Positions 8,901 through 17,840 of a stretch of 64,000 nt of DNA are shown piece by piece. A program made the position numbers and the translations under genes. This DNA is from Actinopolyspora mzabensis (GTDB taxonomy: Bacteria > Actinomycetota > Actinomycetes > Mycobacteriales > Pseudonocardiaceae). The notes under the pieces are model-generated. The model was given only the letters and a program-made list of their open reading frames with translations. It searched no databases and had not been told where the DNA came from. Location: positions 372,001 through 436,000 of the forward strand of contig NZ_FNFM01000002.1 of NCBI RefSeq assembly GCF_900101095.1, written 5' to 3'. Numbering within the stretch: the first letter of the stretch is position 1; every line of letters starts with the position of its first letter.

Positions 8901-8913
8901 TATCGTCCCGATA
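8901..8913. promoter_or_regulatory. candidate PadR operator
   Basis: TATCG-TCC-CGATA is a perfect 5-bp inverted repeat in an AT-rich patch 53 bases upstream of the padR start. PadR proteins commonly bind AT-rich palindromes near their own promoters. The rest of the 334-base gap (8849-9182) holds nothing else I can support except the DUF5318 promoter. Confidence 0.4.
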
Positions 8914-9148
8914 CATCGGAGTACTACAGTCCTCGCCGCTGCCGCATCACCGTTCCGGGCCCCGGCGGGGCAGCACCGGTCTCGTGACCGTGGCAGCCGA
9001 CCGGCGTCCCACTGGCCGGGACGAATCGCCGGGACGAATCGAGGCACCCCCGCACCCGGCCCGTTTCGCACCGAGTCACCCCGTCGTGGCACGGTCACCG
9101 TCGGTAGTTCGGAGACACCCCGCCACGGGGCTGCCCCGAACGGCCCAA

Positions 9149-9176
9149 TTGAGCCCGGGCGCAGGACACGTACGCT
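9149..9176 (+). promoter_or_regulatory. promoter of the DUF5318 gene (leaderless)
   Basis: TTGAGC (9149-9154), 16 bases, then TACGCT (9171-9176) is a good sigma-A type promoter. The -10 ends 6 bases before the GTG at 9183, so the transcript should begin at or within a base or two of the start codon. No ribosome site is present, in agreement. Confidence 0.6.
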
Positions 9177-9182
9177 GAGGGC

Positions 9183-9587
9183 GTGCGGACCCAACGGCAA
9201 GTGGTGGATTACGCGTTGCGGCGTCGGTCGCTGCTCGCGCGACTCCATGCTGGTCGGGTAGGTGTGAAGGAGGTCTGCGACGCGGGACCGTACCTGCTGC
9301 AGGCAGCCAAGTTCCACGGTGAGTCCAGTGACGTGATCTGCCCGGTGTGCCGCAAGGAGCACGTGACCTACGTCTCCTGGGTGTTCGGCGAGCAGCTCAA
9401 GCACGCCGACAATTCGGCCCGGAGCAACGCGGAACTGGCACGTATGGCCACCATGTTCGAAGAGTTCAATGTGTTCGTCGTCGAGGTTTGCCGTACATGT
9501 AACTGGAACCACCTGGTGCAGTCATACGTCCTCGGTACCGGGGGCCACCACGGCCGCGGTCGGGGACGCAGGACCGTGGCCGAGTGA
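9183..9587 (+). CDS. DUF5318 protein (Rv0049-like)
   Basis: 134 residues. It begins 'RTQRQVVDYALRRRSLLARLHAGRVG' and contains two CxxC pairs, 'CPVCRKE' (~residue 59) and 'CRTCNWNHLVQSYVLG' (~104), so a small zinc-binding fold is likely. It matches the conserved actinobacterial protein encoded between the PadR gene and ponA in mycobacteria (Rv0049). Function is unknown. The basic glycine-rich tail 'GGHHGRGRGRR' could bind nucleic acid. A leaderless promoter fits the GTG exactly. Confidence 0.88.
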   Translation: MRTQRQVVDYALRRRSLLARLHAGRVGVKEVCDAGPYLLQAAKFHGESSDVICPVCRKEHVTYVSWVFGEQLKHADNSARSNAELARMATMFEEFNVFVVEVCRTCNWNHLVQSYVLGTGGHHGRGRGRRTVAE

Positions 9588-9682
9588 GCAAGTAGCCTCA
9601 TCGGTCACGGCCGGTGGCACCCGCCGACGTGAACGCATCGCACGGCGTCCGTGTTGACGCCTGTCCCGGAGGACGACTTCTC

Positions 9683-12600
9683 GTGAGTGACGAGCGTGAC
9701 GACCGGTCCGAAGACGGCCGCCGCCACAGGCAGCCAGCTGCCGAGGATCGGGAGCCGGAGCGCGGGCGGCAACCCGGCCGACCGCCCCATACGGAGCAGC
9801 AGGGAGAACAGGCCGGGCAGCACAACGAGCCCCCGCCGGGGAACCAGCCGCCCCCACCGCCACCCGAGCGAGGCGGGGGGCAACCGCCGCCGCAGGCACC
9901 GCCGCCACCACAGGCGTCCCGTGGACAACAACCACCGCAGCACCGCTGGCCGGGTGGTCAGCAGAGCGGACAGCCGTCCGCTCCGCAGGGAGGTCCGCCG
10001 CCACCGCAGTATCCCGGGCAGCAGGGCCCCGGGCAGCAGGGTCCCGGGCAGCAGGGTCCCGACGGGGGGCACTTACCGCCCGGCCCCGCCTCCGAACAAC
10101 CACCACCTCCGCCACAGAACGGACCACCGCAGGGACCGGCGGCACCACGAGGACAGGCGCAGCCGCACGCCGGGGGACCGCCACAGACCGGTGCCGGACA
10201 ACAGCCGTCACAGGGTGGCCAGGGGCGGCCCGGCGAGGACGCCACCGCACAGTGGCCCGGCGCGCAGCAGCGGGGTGGTGGCCAGCAGCCACCGGCACCC
10301 CCACCCGGTGGTCAACAGCGGCCACCGGCCGACCCGGACGCCACCGTGCAGCATCCGGCCGTGGACGGCTCGGGAAACCCCCGTGACGCCTCGGGCAGGC
10401 CGCCCTCCGGCGCACCCGCTCCACCGCCGGGCAACACCGGCGGGCGCGGCGCGCAGGGCAACACCCCCGGACCCCAGCAGGGCGGCAATCCGGACGAGGT
10501 GCCGACCAGGAAGACCGCACCGCCAGGCCCCCCGCAGGGCCCACCCGCGGGGCAGGGCGGTCCCGGACAGCACCCGAACGATCCGGGTGAGGCACCGACC
10601 CAGCACATAGCTTCCGTGGGTGGGCCGAACGCGGCGCCCCGCGGTGGCGAGGAACCGACCCGGGAGCACCGAACCACCGGCGGTAAGGCAGCTGGCGCGG
10701 CTGGTGCGGCTGGTGCGGCTGGTGCGGCTGGTGCGGCTGCCGGGGGCATGGCAGGCGCCGCCGCGGGCGCGGCGGCCTCCGCCGGCCCGAACGGCCCGGA
10801 CGGAACCGCCGGAAACTCCCGGGACACTCCGGGCTCCCGCGAGGAAGCCGACGCGACGGCTTCGGCCCGGTCCGAATCGCCCGAAAGCTCCGCCGAGTTC
10901 GGCATGACCCGCGCCGAGCAGTCCTCGCCCCCGGACAGCGATCCGGGGCTGATCACGCACCGCGCCTCGCACGGCGGCTACAGCTACTACTCGGACTCGG
11001 ACCCCTACTCCGCCGACGAGTACGACGACTTCGAGGACGGCTTCAACGAGGGGTTCGACGACGAACTCGACTATCCCGACGATCCGGATGACGACGACAT
11101 GACGGCCCTCGCCCGCAAGAAACGCGGCAGGCGCAGGATCTGGCGCGGTCTCCGGCGTACCTGTTACGTCGCGGCGGCGCTGGGAATCCTGGTGCCCGGC
11201 GCGATATTCGCCTGGTGCTACTTCACCTTCGAGGTCACCCCACCCTCGAAGGTCGCCAAGAACTACAGCACCAGCATGGTGGTCAAGTACTCCGATGGCA
11301 GCGTGCTGAACAAGTTCTCGCCCGAAAAGGGGGAGGAGCGCGTGCTCATCAAGGACCTCAGCGAGGTCTCGCAGGAGATGCGACACGCCACCATGGCCGC
11401 CGAGGACGCGGACTTCTACAGCAATCCCGGATTCTCGGTGACCGGCATCGGCCGCGCCGTCTACAACCAGCTCTCCGGTGGCCAGGGCGGCGGCTCGACC
11501 ATGACGCAGCAGTACATCAAGCTGAGCACGGGTAAGGACGACCACAGCATCACCCGGAAGTTCACCGAGATCGTGCGGGCGTTCAAGCTGACCAACCAGT
11601 ACGACAAGACCACGATCTTCAAGGCCTACCTCAACACCGCCTACTACGGCAGGGATGCCTACGGCATCGACAACGCTGCCGAGGCCTTCTTCGACAAGGA
11701 CCCGAGCGAGCTCAACGCCTCCGAGTCGGCGGTGCTGGCCGGGATGGTGCAGCTACCCCGAGGCAACGATCCCCAGATAGACGCCGAGCGGGCCAAGGAC
11801 CGCTGGGAGTACGTCAGCCTCCAGATGAAGCAGAACGGCTGGATCAGCCAGCAGGAGTACCAGAACCTGAAGATGCCGCAAACCCGGGAAAGGTTCGCGT
11901 GGCAGCAGAAGACCACCACCGCGCAGATCCACATCCAGCGGCGCATCATCCAGGAGCTGGAGGAGCACAACTACACCAAGGACGAGCTGACCAGTCAGGG
12001 CCTGCAGGTGGTCACCACGCTGGACAGCCAGGCCCAGCAGGCCGCCCGCGACGCGGTGCAGCAGGTGATGGCCGACCAGCCCGAAGAGATCAACCCGGCC
12101 CTGGCGGCCGTGGATCCCAAAACCGGCGCGGTGCGCGCCTACTCACCGGGCAACAAGGGCTACGACTGGGTCGAGGAACGCCAGCCCGTCGGCTCCTCGT
12201 TCAAACCGTTCGTCACCGCGACCGGCCTGAAGGACGGCTACGGGATCGGGGAGACCTACGACGGTTCGGACGACCAGACCATCGCGGGTACCGAATACGG
12301 CAACGCGGCCGGGGTCACCTGCGGCAGTAATCCGGAACGTTGCGGCGTACGCACGGCCACCGAGGAGTCGGTCAACACCGCGTTTCTGAACATGGCCAAC
12401 AAGTTCGGACCGCAGAGCGTGGCCGAGACGGCCTACCAGGCGGGCATCCCGCGCGAGAAGGTCAACAGGGAAGGCGAGACCGTGCCGGTGCTCGCCAACT
12501 CCAAGGGGAACACGAATCTCGGCGTCACACTGGGTGCCTACCCGGTGAGCACGCTGAGCCTGGCCAACGGCTACGGCGGGCTGGCCGACGGAGAACGGGC

Positions 12601-13339
12601 CGAGCCGTTCCTGGTCGAGAAGCTCGTGACCAACGAGGGCGAGGTCAAGGAGGACTTCTCCTCCGAGACCGAGACCGCGTTCTCGGACAGCTCCCACAGC
12701 AGCGCCAACATCGCCGCCAACGTGACCGAGAGCATGCGGGACGTGGCGAAGGAGTACGGGCTGGACCTGAACGGTGATCGGCCGGTGGCCTCCAAGAGCG
12801 GTACCCACCAGCTCCGGGACAGTGGGCACAACGCCACCGCCTCGTACGTGGGCTACACCCCGCAGATCTCCACGGCGGTCGTGCTCAACAAGTCCACCAC
12901 CAAACAGGAACCACTGACCGACGCTTCGGGTGCGGACATCTACGGCGCCGACCAACCCGGCGCCATCTGGCAGAAGTTCATGAACTCCTACCTGGAGGGC
13001 AAGCCGGTAGAGGAGTTCCAGGAGCCGGATCCGATCGGCCAGTTCACCGTGCCCCCGCCACCGAGTCCGGATCCCCCGGAGGACGAGAAGAACGAGTCGG
13101 AGACTCCCCCGAGCGATGAGTCACCGTCCGACGAAGCACCGTCCGACGAAACGGGGCCCAGCGACTTCCCCCCGACTGGCGGGGAGAGCTCGGACCGAAA
13201 CGACGAGTGCCAGGAGAACCCCTGGTTCTCGGACTGCGAGGACGAAAGTGACACCACGAACCCGAGCGCGTCCGAGGAAGAGCGACCACACCAGCAGGGC
13301 AGCGGGAACGACGAGAACAGCGCCCGCGGTCCCGACTGA
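9683..13339 (+). CDS. ponA: class A penicillin-binding protein (PonA1-like)
   Basis: 1218 residues, much longer than the ~680-820 of mycobacterial PonA1. It polymerises and cross-links peptidoglycan. Order: a ~470-residue cytosolic Pro/Gln/Gly-rich region with repeats; an acidic patch and basic 'RKKRGRRRIWRG'; one membrane helix (~493-515); a GT51 transglycosylase with 'EDADFYSNPG' (~573) and 'GGSTMTQQYIK' (~603); a transpeptidase with SxxK 'SSFKPF' (~838), SxN 'SVN' (~896) and 'KSGT' (~1037); an acidic Pro/Ser/Glu tail with the two-cysteine 'CQENPWFSDC'. No PASTA domain. The GTG at 9683 follows GGAGG by 10 bases. Placement after DUF5318 matches Rv0050. The long N-terminus suggests regulation by phosphorylation or scaffolding (inference). 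Confidence 0.93.
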   Translation: MSDERDDRSEDGRRHRQPAAEDREPERGRQPGRPPHTEQQGEQAGQHNEPPPGNQPPPPPPERGGGQPPPQAPPPPQASRGQQPPQHRWPGGQQSGQPSAPQGGPPPPQYPGQQGPGQQGPGQQGPDGGHLPPGPASEQPPPPPQNGPPQGPAAPRGQAQPHAGGPPQTGAGQQPSQGGQGRPGEDATAQWPGAQQRGGGQQPPAPPPGGQQRPPADPDATVQHPAVDGSGNPRDASGRPPSGAPAPPPGNTGGRGAQGNTPGPQQGGNPDEVPTRKTAPPGPPQGPPAGQGGPGQHPNDPGEAPTQHIASVGGPNAAPRGGEEPTREHRTTGGKAAGAAGAAGAAGAAGAAAGGMAGAAAGAAASAGPNGPDGTAGNSRDTPGSREEADATASARSESPESSAEFGMTRAEQSSPPDSDPGLITHRASHGGYSYYSDSDPYSADEYDDFEDGFNEGFDDELDYPDDPDDDDMTALARKKRGRRRIWRGLRRTCYVAAALGILVPGAIFAWCYFTFEVTPPSKVAKNYSTSMVVKYSDGSVLNKFSPEKGEERVLIKDLSEVSQEMRHATMAAEDADFYSNPGFSVTGIGRAVYNQLSGGQGGGSTMTQQYIKLSTGKDDHSITRKFTEIVRAFKLTNQYDKTTIFKAYLNTAYYGRDAYGIDNAAEAFFDKDPSELNASESAVLAGMVQLPRGNDPQIDAERAKDRWEYVSLQMKQNGWISQQEYQNLKMPQTRERFAWQQKTTTAQIHIQRRIIQELEEHNYTKDELTSQGLQVVTTLDSQAQQAARDAVQQVMADQPEEINPALAAVDPKTGAVRAYSPGNKGYDWVEERQPVGSSFKPFVTATGLKDGYGIGETYDGSDDQTIAGTEYGNAAGVTCGSNPERCGVRTATEESVNTAFLNMANKFGPQSVAETAYQAGIPREKVNREGETVPVLANSKGNTNLGVTLGAYPVSTLSLANGYGGLADGERAEPFLVEKLVTNEGEVKEDFSSETETAFSDSSHSSANIAANVTESMRDVAKEYGLDLNGDRPVASKSGTHQLRDSGHNATASYVGYTPQISTAVVLNKSTTKQEPLTDASGADIYGADQPGAIWQKFMNSYLEGKPVEEFQEPDPIGQFTVPPPPSPDPPEDEKNESETPPSDESPSDEAPSDETGPSDFPPTGGESSDRNDECQENPWFSDCEDESDTTNPSASEEERPHQQGSGNDENSARGPD
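10013..10057. repeat. 15-bp tandem repeat in ponA (PGQQG)3
   Basis: Three nearly identical 15-base units CCCGGGCAGCAGGG(T/C) in frame, encoding three PGQQG pentapeptides in the cytosolic disordered part of PonA. A likely site of length variation between strains. Confidence 0.85.
10692..10736. repeat. 9-bp tandem repeat in ponA (AGA/GAA)5
   Basis: Five units of CTGG(T/C)GCGG give a Gly-Ala-Ala run in frame, followed by more Ala/Gly-rich sequence. In-frame slippage would change PonA length without breaking it. Confidence 0.85.
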
Positions 13340-13381
13340 CCGTCCGGCGTGATGTCCCCATGAACTCCTGAATCTCGTGCG

Positions 13382-13414
13382 GAGTGCGGCCGGTTCCACG
13401 AACCGGCCGCACTC
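13382..13414 (+). terminator. strong hairpin terminator after ponA
   Basis: A perfect 15-bp stem (arm GAGTGCGGCCGGTTC, loop CAC, complementary arm to 13414) lies 42 bases after the ponA stop and is followed by TTCGT. It separates ponA from the glycosyltransferase gene. Confidence 0.85.
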
Positions 13415-13436
13415 TTCGTAGCGAGGGCTCCGTAAC

Positions 13437-15128
13437 ATGCGGACCGTGTCCGAGCCGGAGCAGCCCGAACGAGCGGGAAACGAGCGGGACCCCGCCGAAG
13501 GGGTCGGTGAAGAACGCCACGGCACTCCGGACCCGGGCGGAGCCGAACCGGTCGCCACCACCGAGCGGGTGGCGCGGGTGGACAGCGCCTCACTCGACAG
13601 GACCCAACGCGTTCCACCCACCTGGACGGAACCGCTCGCGATCAAGCTGAGCAACCTGTTCGGCGGGCGACTCGGCGTGCACGCCCAAGTGGGCAGGCAG
13701 TGGTTCTGGACCCCGCTACGGGTGATCCTGCTGCTGGCGGTACTGCTGCTGGCGGCGAGCTGGCTCCTCAAGGCACCCTGCGCGCAGACCTACGAAACCA
13801 CCGACGGCCCCCGGCTGGACTGGCGGGACAACCGGCAGTACGTCGCGTTGTGCTACACCGACCTCATCCCGCGCTACGGAGCCGGCGACCTGGCGCCGGA
13901 CGGGGCGTTCCCCTACAAGACGTCCTGGGTGGACGATCCGGGCACCCCCCACGAGCAGGTCCGCTACATGATGTATCCCGTGCTCACGGGGCTGTTCCAG
14001 TGGGCCAACGCGAAACTGACCGACGGCTGGATGACGCTGGCGGCTCACGGGGTGCTGCCTGCCACGGCGGAGAGCGCGGTCTACTTCGAGATCAGCGCGT
14101 TCTGGCTGGCCACGGCCTGGCTGGTGACCGTCTGGGCGCTGTACCGGCTGTGCCGGTTCCGGGCGTGGGACGCGGCGCTGGCCGCCACCGCCCCGCTGGC
14201 GTTCGTGCACGCCTTCACCAACTTCGACGCGCTGGCGACCGCGCTGGCCACCACCGGACTGCTCGCCTGGGCCCGCAAGCGCGTGACGCTCGCCGGGGTG
14301 CTGCTGGGGCTGGGCGCGGCGACCAAGCTCTATCCGCTGCTGCTCATCGGCCCGATTCTGGTGCTGTGCCTGCGTTCCGGGCGGGTCCGCGAGGGGCTGC
14401 GCGCGCTGCTGGCCATGCTGAGCGCGTGGCTGGTGGTGAACCTGCCGATCATGATCATGTTCCCGCGTGGCTGGTGGGAGTTCTTCCGGTTCAACAGCGC
14501 CCGACCGGCGGATCCGGACTCGTTGTACAACGTGGTCATGCACTTCGGCGACTGGGCGGGTTTCGACGGTCCGCTGGGGCCGAACGAGACTCCCTCGGTG
14601 CTGAACGCGGTGAGTTTCGTGCTGTTGCTGCTGGGCTGCGCGGCGATCGGAGTGCTGGCGCTCTCCGCACCGGTGCGGCCACGGCTGGCGCAGTTGTGCT
14701 TCCTCGTGGTGGCGGTGTTCCTGCTGACCAACAAGGTGTGGAGTCCGCAGTACTCGTTGTGGCTGGTGCCGCTGGCCGTGCTCGCCATCCCGCGCTGGCG
14801 GCTGCTGGCGACGTGGATGCTGCTCGACGCGGCGCTCTGGGCGCCGCGGATGTACTACTTCCTCGGCACCTCCAACAACGGACTGCCCGAGGACTGGTTC
14901 CTGGGGGCGGTCGTGGTCCGCGACGCGGTGGTGGTGCTGATCTGCGTGCTGATCGTGCGGGAGATCCTGCGTCCGGAACTGGACAGGGTCCGCCGTGCTC
15001 CGCACTCCGATCCGCACGGCGGGTTCCTGGACAACAAACCCGACCGGTTCGTGCTGCCTATTCGGCGAAGGCGGGTCGGGAATCCCGCTCGGCGGCCGCC
15101 CGTGGCGGTGAACTTCCGGGGAACCTGA
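13437..15128 (+). CDS. GT87-family polyprenol-linked glycosyltransferase (Rv0051-like)
   Basis: 563 residues with an acidic cytosolic N-terminus (~95 residues) and then about ten hydrophobic helices. It fits family GT87 (DUF2029), membrane enzymes that use polyprenyl-phosphate mannose or arabinose on the outer face. Visible features: a large first loop with 'YTDLIPRYG', then 'AFTNFDALATALATTGLLAWAR', 'LGLGAATKLYPLLLIGP' (the GT87 'ATKLYP' motif) and 'NKVWSPQYSLWLVPL'. Position after ponA matches Rv0051. ATG 13437 has a GAGGG site; GTG 13446 is an alternative. Its last 71 bases overlap the 3' end of the convergent GT87 gene. Confidence 0.85.
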   Translation: MRTVSEPEQPERAGNERDPAEGVGEERHGTPDPGGAEPVATTERVARVDSASLDRTQRVPPTWTEPLAIKLSNLFGGRLGVHAQVGRQWFWTPLRVILLLAVLLLAASWLLKAPCAQTYETTDGPRLDWRDNRQYVALCYTDLIPRYGAGDLAPDGAFPYKTSWVDDPGTPHEQVRYMMYPVLTGLFQWANAKLTDGWMTLAAHGVLPATAESAVYFEISAFWLATAWLVTVWALYRLCRFRAWDAALAATAPLAFVHAFTNFDALATALATTGLLAWARKRVTLAGVLLGLGAATKLYPLLLIGPILVLCLRSGRVREGLRALLAMLSAWLVVNLPIMIMFPRGWWEFFRFNSARPADPDSLYNVVMHFGDWAGFDGPLGPNETPSVLNAVSFVLLLLGCAAIGVLALSAPVRPRLAQLCFLVVAVFLLTNKVWSPQYSLWLVPLAVLAIPRWRLLATWMLLDAALWAPRMYYFLGTSNNGLPEDWFLGAVVVRDAVVVLICVLIVREILRPELDRVRRAPHSDPHGGFLDNKPDRFVLPIRRRRVGNPARRPPVAVNFRGT

Positions 15129-16482
15129 AGCCGGCGGCCCCGAGAAACGCGACGAACAACCCGACCAGCAGTGCCGCGCGACCCCACACCCCGATCATCA
15201 CCGCCTGCGCCGCGAACGACTCGTAGATGGCGAAGGGCTGGTCGGTGCCGATCAGATACATCCAGCGGAAGAACCCGATCCCCATGGCGGCGTCGGCCAG
15301 CAGGTAGGCGATCAGCCAGCCGGTGCGTACCGGCACGAGCACGAGGAACGGCAGCAGCCAGAGCGCGAACTGCGGGGAGTGCACCTTGTGCAGCAGCAGG
15401 AAGCCGCACAGCATCGCCGCCGAGACCGCCACCCACGGGAAGGCCCCGCCACGGGACCAGTGGCGCATCCCCAGCACGCAGGCCAGCGCGAACGACACGA
15501 GCACCAGCACCGGGGAAAGCACCCCGACCAGGGATTCGAACCGGTCCTCCGCCACCAGCGGCCGCAGGCCCCAGTACCAGATCGAGTTGGTGGTCAGGTC
15601 CACCGAGCGCCGCAGCTGGAACCGGAACGAGGCCGCCCACCCCTCGAAACCGATCACCGCGAACGGCAGGTTGATCAGTACGAAAGTTCCCAGCGCGGTG
15701 CCGAGCACGCCGAACGCACCAACGATGTCGAACCGGCCGCCGCGCCTGTCGGAATCACCGGCACCGGTGGAACCACGGGAACCGGCGGCATCGCGGGCAC
15801 CGGCAGCGCCACCGGTGAGTACGTACAGCGCCAGCGGCAGGGCGAACATCGCGGGGTAGAGCTTGCAGGCCGCGCCGATCCCCAACAGCACGGCCGCCAG
15901 CAGAGCTGGTCGTCGCAGCCCGGTGGCCCGGTGGCGATGCACGGCGTAGATCGCCCCCACCGAGCAGACCACGGCGGCCAGGTCCCAGTTGTGGAAGGAG
16001 TAGAGCACCAACGGCGGGCCGAGCGCCCACCACAGCGCCCGCCAGCGGCTCAGCCTTCCCAGCCACCAGGCGGTGAGCAGTCCGAACGGGGCGAACAGCA
16101 GCGCGGAGGCGGCCAGGAAACCCGCGTCGGTCCGCACGAACAGCGACCCCAGCCACACCAGCACCCCGATCAGCACCGGGTACTCGACGACGCTGCCGTA
16201 CAGCTCCCCGTCCTCGGTGATCCCACCGGTGGCGTAGGGAAAGCCCATCTCGTCGAGCTCGCGCGCGTTCCACAGGTACTGCAGGTCCGAGTAGCAGACG
16301 TAGCGGGAGCTGCGGGACGCGACGTCGGAGCGCGAGACGCCGGACTCGTCGAACTCGGGCCCGGTGCAGCGGGCCTTGTTGGCGTAGCCCAACAGCATGG
16401 TCAACCCGGTCAGCACGCACAGTGCCGCCAGGGCCAGGGCGGAGAGTCCGGTCGTTCGCCGTCCCACCGATCGGTCGCGCAC
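15058..16482 (-). CDS. second GT87-family membrane glycosyltransferase
   Basis: 474 residues and ~10 hydrophobic helices. It carries the same landmarks as its neighbour: 'YVCYSDLQYLW' in the first extracytoplasmic loop, 'YSFHNWDLAAVV', 'LGIGAACKLYPAMFALP' and 'LLHKVHSPQFALWLLPF', so it is a divergent paralogue. The GTG at 16482 is chosen because it has a GGGAG site and because the 110 bases upstream hold the nfo terminator and a palindrome remnant; a TTG at 16593 overlapping the nfo stop (TTGA) would add 37 residues. Convergent with the first GT87 gene, sharing 71 bases. Substrate unknown. Confidence 0.82.
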   Translation of the reverse strand: MRDRSVGRRTTGLSALALAALCVLTGLTMLLGYANKARCTGPEFDESGVSRSDVASRSSRYVCYSDLQYLWNARELDEMGFPYATGGITEDGELYGSVVEYPVLIGVLVWLGSLFVRTDAGFLAASALLFAPFGLLTAWWLGRLSRWRALWWALGPPLVLYSFHNWDLAAVVCSVGAIYAVHRHRATGLRRPALLAAVLLGIGAACKLYPAMFALPLALYVLTGGAAGARDAAGSRGSTGAGDSDRRGGRFDIVGAFGVLGTALGTFVLINLPFAVIGFEGWAASFRFQLRRSVDLTTNSIWYWGLRPLVAEDRFESLVGVLSPVLVLVSFALACVLGMRHWSRGGAFPWVAVSAAMLCGFLLLHKVHSPQFALWLLPFLVLVPVRTGWLIAYLLADAAMGIGFFRWMYLIGTDQPFAIYESFAAQAVMIGVWGRAALLVGLFVAFLGAAGFRFPGSSPPRAAAERDSRPAFAE

Positions 16483-16548
16483 ACTCGCTCCCGGACAAGA
16501 ATCGAGGTCCCGGTCCTCCGGCTGGGGAAACTCGCTCCTACCGACGTC

Positions 16549-16570
16549 GAGCTCGCGTGAAATCGCCGGC
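16549..16570. repeat. degenerate ATTTCGCG-type palindrome
   Basis: On the - strand it reads GGCGATTTCACGCGAGCTCG: one arm matches the family exactly, the other is eroded. It lies between nfo and the GT87 gene and argues that this stretch is intergenic. Confidence 0.4.
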
Positions 16571-16583
16571 CTCCCCTGGCCGG
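16566..16583 (-). terminator. hairpin after nfo
   Basis: CCGGCC-TCCCCT-GGCCGG, a perfect 6-bp GC stem starting 7 bases after the nfo stop on the same strand. It is short but well placed. Confidence 0.45.
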
Positions 16584-16589
16584 GGGAAT

Positions 16590-17348
16590 TCAACCACGGA
16601 GGTAGGCGATGTCCTCGGCCTGCCCCTCGGGAGGGGTCTCCACGACGATCGGGGCCTCGGCGGTGGCGCAGACCTCGCGCAGCACTTCGGGATCGATGGT
16701 GCCGGAACCGACGTTGGCGTGTCGATCGCGCCAGGAGCCGAACGGGTCCCGCGAGTCGTTGAGATGCACCAGATCGAGGCGCCCGGTTATGGCGCGAACC
16801 CGCTCCACGATGCCTACGAGGTCCTCACCTGCCGCGTACGCGTGGCAGGTGTCCAGGCAGAATCCCGCGCCGAACTCGCCGACCGCGTCCCAGAGCCGGG
16901 CGAGGTCGTCGAACCCGCGCGCCATGGCGTTGGCACCGCCCGCGGTGTTCTCGATCAGCACCGGCACCTCGAAGCCGCCCTCGGCGGCCTGTCGCTCGAA
17001 GAGTTTGCGCCAGTTGGCCACTCCCTCGGCCGGATCCTCGTCCTTGGTGACGTGACCGCCGTGCACCACCACCCCCTCGGCCCCGATCCGCGCCGCGGCC
17101 GCGGTCTGCGAGAGCACGGACTTGCGGGAGGGGATGCGGATGCGGTTGTTCGGCGAGGCGACGTTGATCACGTAGGGCGAGTGCACGAAAACCCGCAGCT
17201 CGGAGTCGCGGATCCGCTCCTCCAGCGGATGCGGCTGCGGAGCCTTCCAACCCTGCGGATCGGACAGGAAGAACTGCACGACCTCGGCGCCGCGTTCGCT
17301 CGCGGCGGTCAGTGGATCGTCGTCACGAACATGGGCACCGATCTGCAT
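16590..17348 (-). CDS. nfo: deoxyribonuclease IV (AP endonuclease, Nfo/End family)
   Basis: 252 residues, a TIM-barrel of the endonuclease IV family that cuts DNA 5' of abasic sites in base-excision repair. Zinc-ligand motifs are visible: 'VFVHSPYVIN', 'GVVVHGGHVTKDED', 'PVLIENTAGG', 'FCLDTCHAYAAG', 'LVHLNDSRDPFGSWRDRHANVGSGTI' and 'PIVVETPPE'. The N-terminal 'MQIGAHV' is the family start, which fixes the ATG at 17348. Cytosolic. It is followed by its own small hairpin. Confidence 0.93.
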   Translation of the reverse strand: MQIGAHVRDDDPLTAASERGAEVVQFFLSDPQGWKAPQPHPLEERIRDSELRVFVHSPYVINVASPNNRIRIPSRKSVLSQTAAAARIGAEGVVVHGGHVTKDEDPAEGVANWRKLFERQAAEGGFEVPVLIENTAGGANAMARGFDDLARLWDAVGEFGAGFCLDTCHAYAAGEDLVGIVERVRAITGRLDLVHLNDSRDPFGSWRDRHANVGSGTIDPEVLREVCATAEAPIVVETPPEGQAEDIAYLRG

Positions 17349-17377
17349 ACCCCGACCTTAGTAGGAGCGCCTCGGGT

Positions 17378-17578
17378 CGGTTTGCGTGGCGGTGCGGGTT
17401 GCGGAACCTCTCGCACGGCTCTCGCCGCGGGTGCCCCGACATCGAGTGGCCACTACACCACGTCGGGACCGTCCCCGCGAGAGCCGCACGCGAGAACCCG
17501 CGGTCGGTCCTGCTGCGAGGGTGGTCGGAGTTCGCCCTGCGTCGAAGCGGCGCGGCGATTTCGCGAGAAATTGACGCC
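17378..17578. repeat. ~200-bp structured intergenic repeat, copy A
   Basis: This stretch matches 50022-50242 along almost its whole length. It contains an outer stem CGGCTCTCG (17416-17424) with CGAGAGCCG (17478-17486), and an inner stem CCCGAC (17435-17440) with GTCGGG (17462-17467). It ends in an ATTTCGCGAGAAAT palindrome (17554-17578). Both stems are kept in the other copy while the loop differs. It lies in the 492-base gap between nfo and the secreted-protein gene. It could be a non-autonomous mobile repeat or a structured RNA; no open frame in it is credible. Confidence 0.7.
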
Positions 17579-17840
17579 GCACGGGAGAAACCCCGGCGGC
17601 ACCGACCACGTGAGCAGTGGGGCCTCAAGCGGGAGAGTGATGGCGCGGGCTACGAAAGGGATCGGGGTACCGCCTCCGGGAGCGCGCGGCGGAGGCGATT
17701 CGAAACGGTTTCACACTATGGCGTTACCGTGACCGTACTCACGCGTTAACCAGGGTGAGGGCTTCGATCTCCGCGAACCGCCCACCCGCGAGCCAACGGC
17801 GGGCGTCCCGGAGAGCGCGCACGGAGTGAGGGGTACGTGT

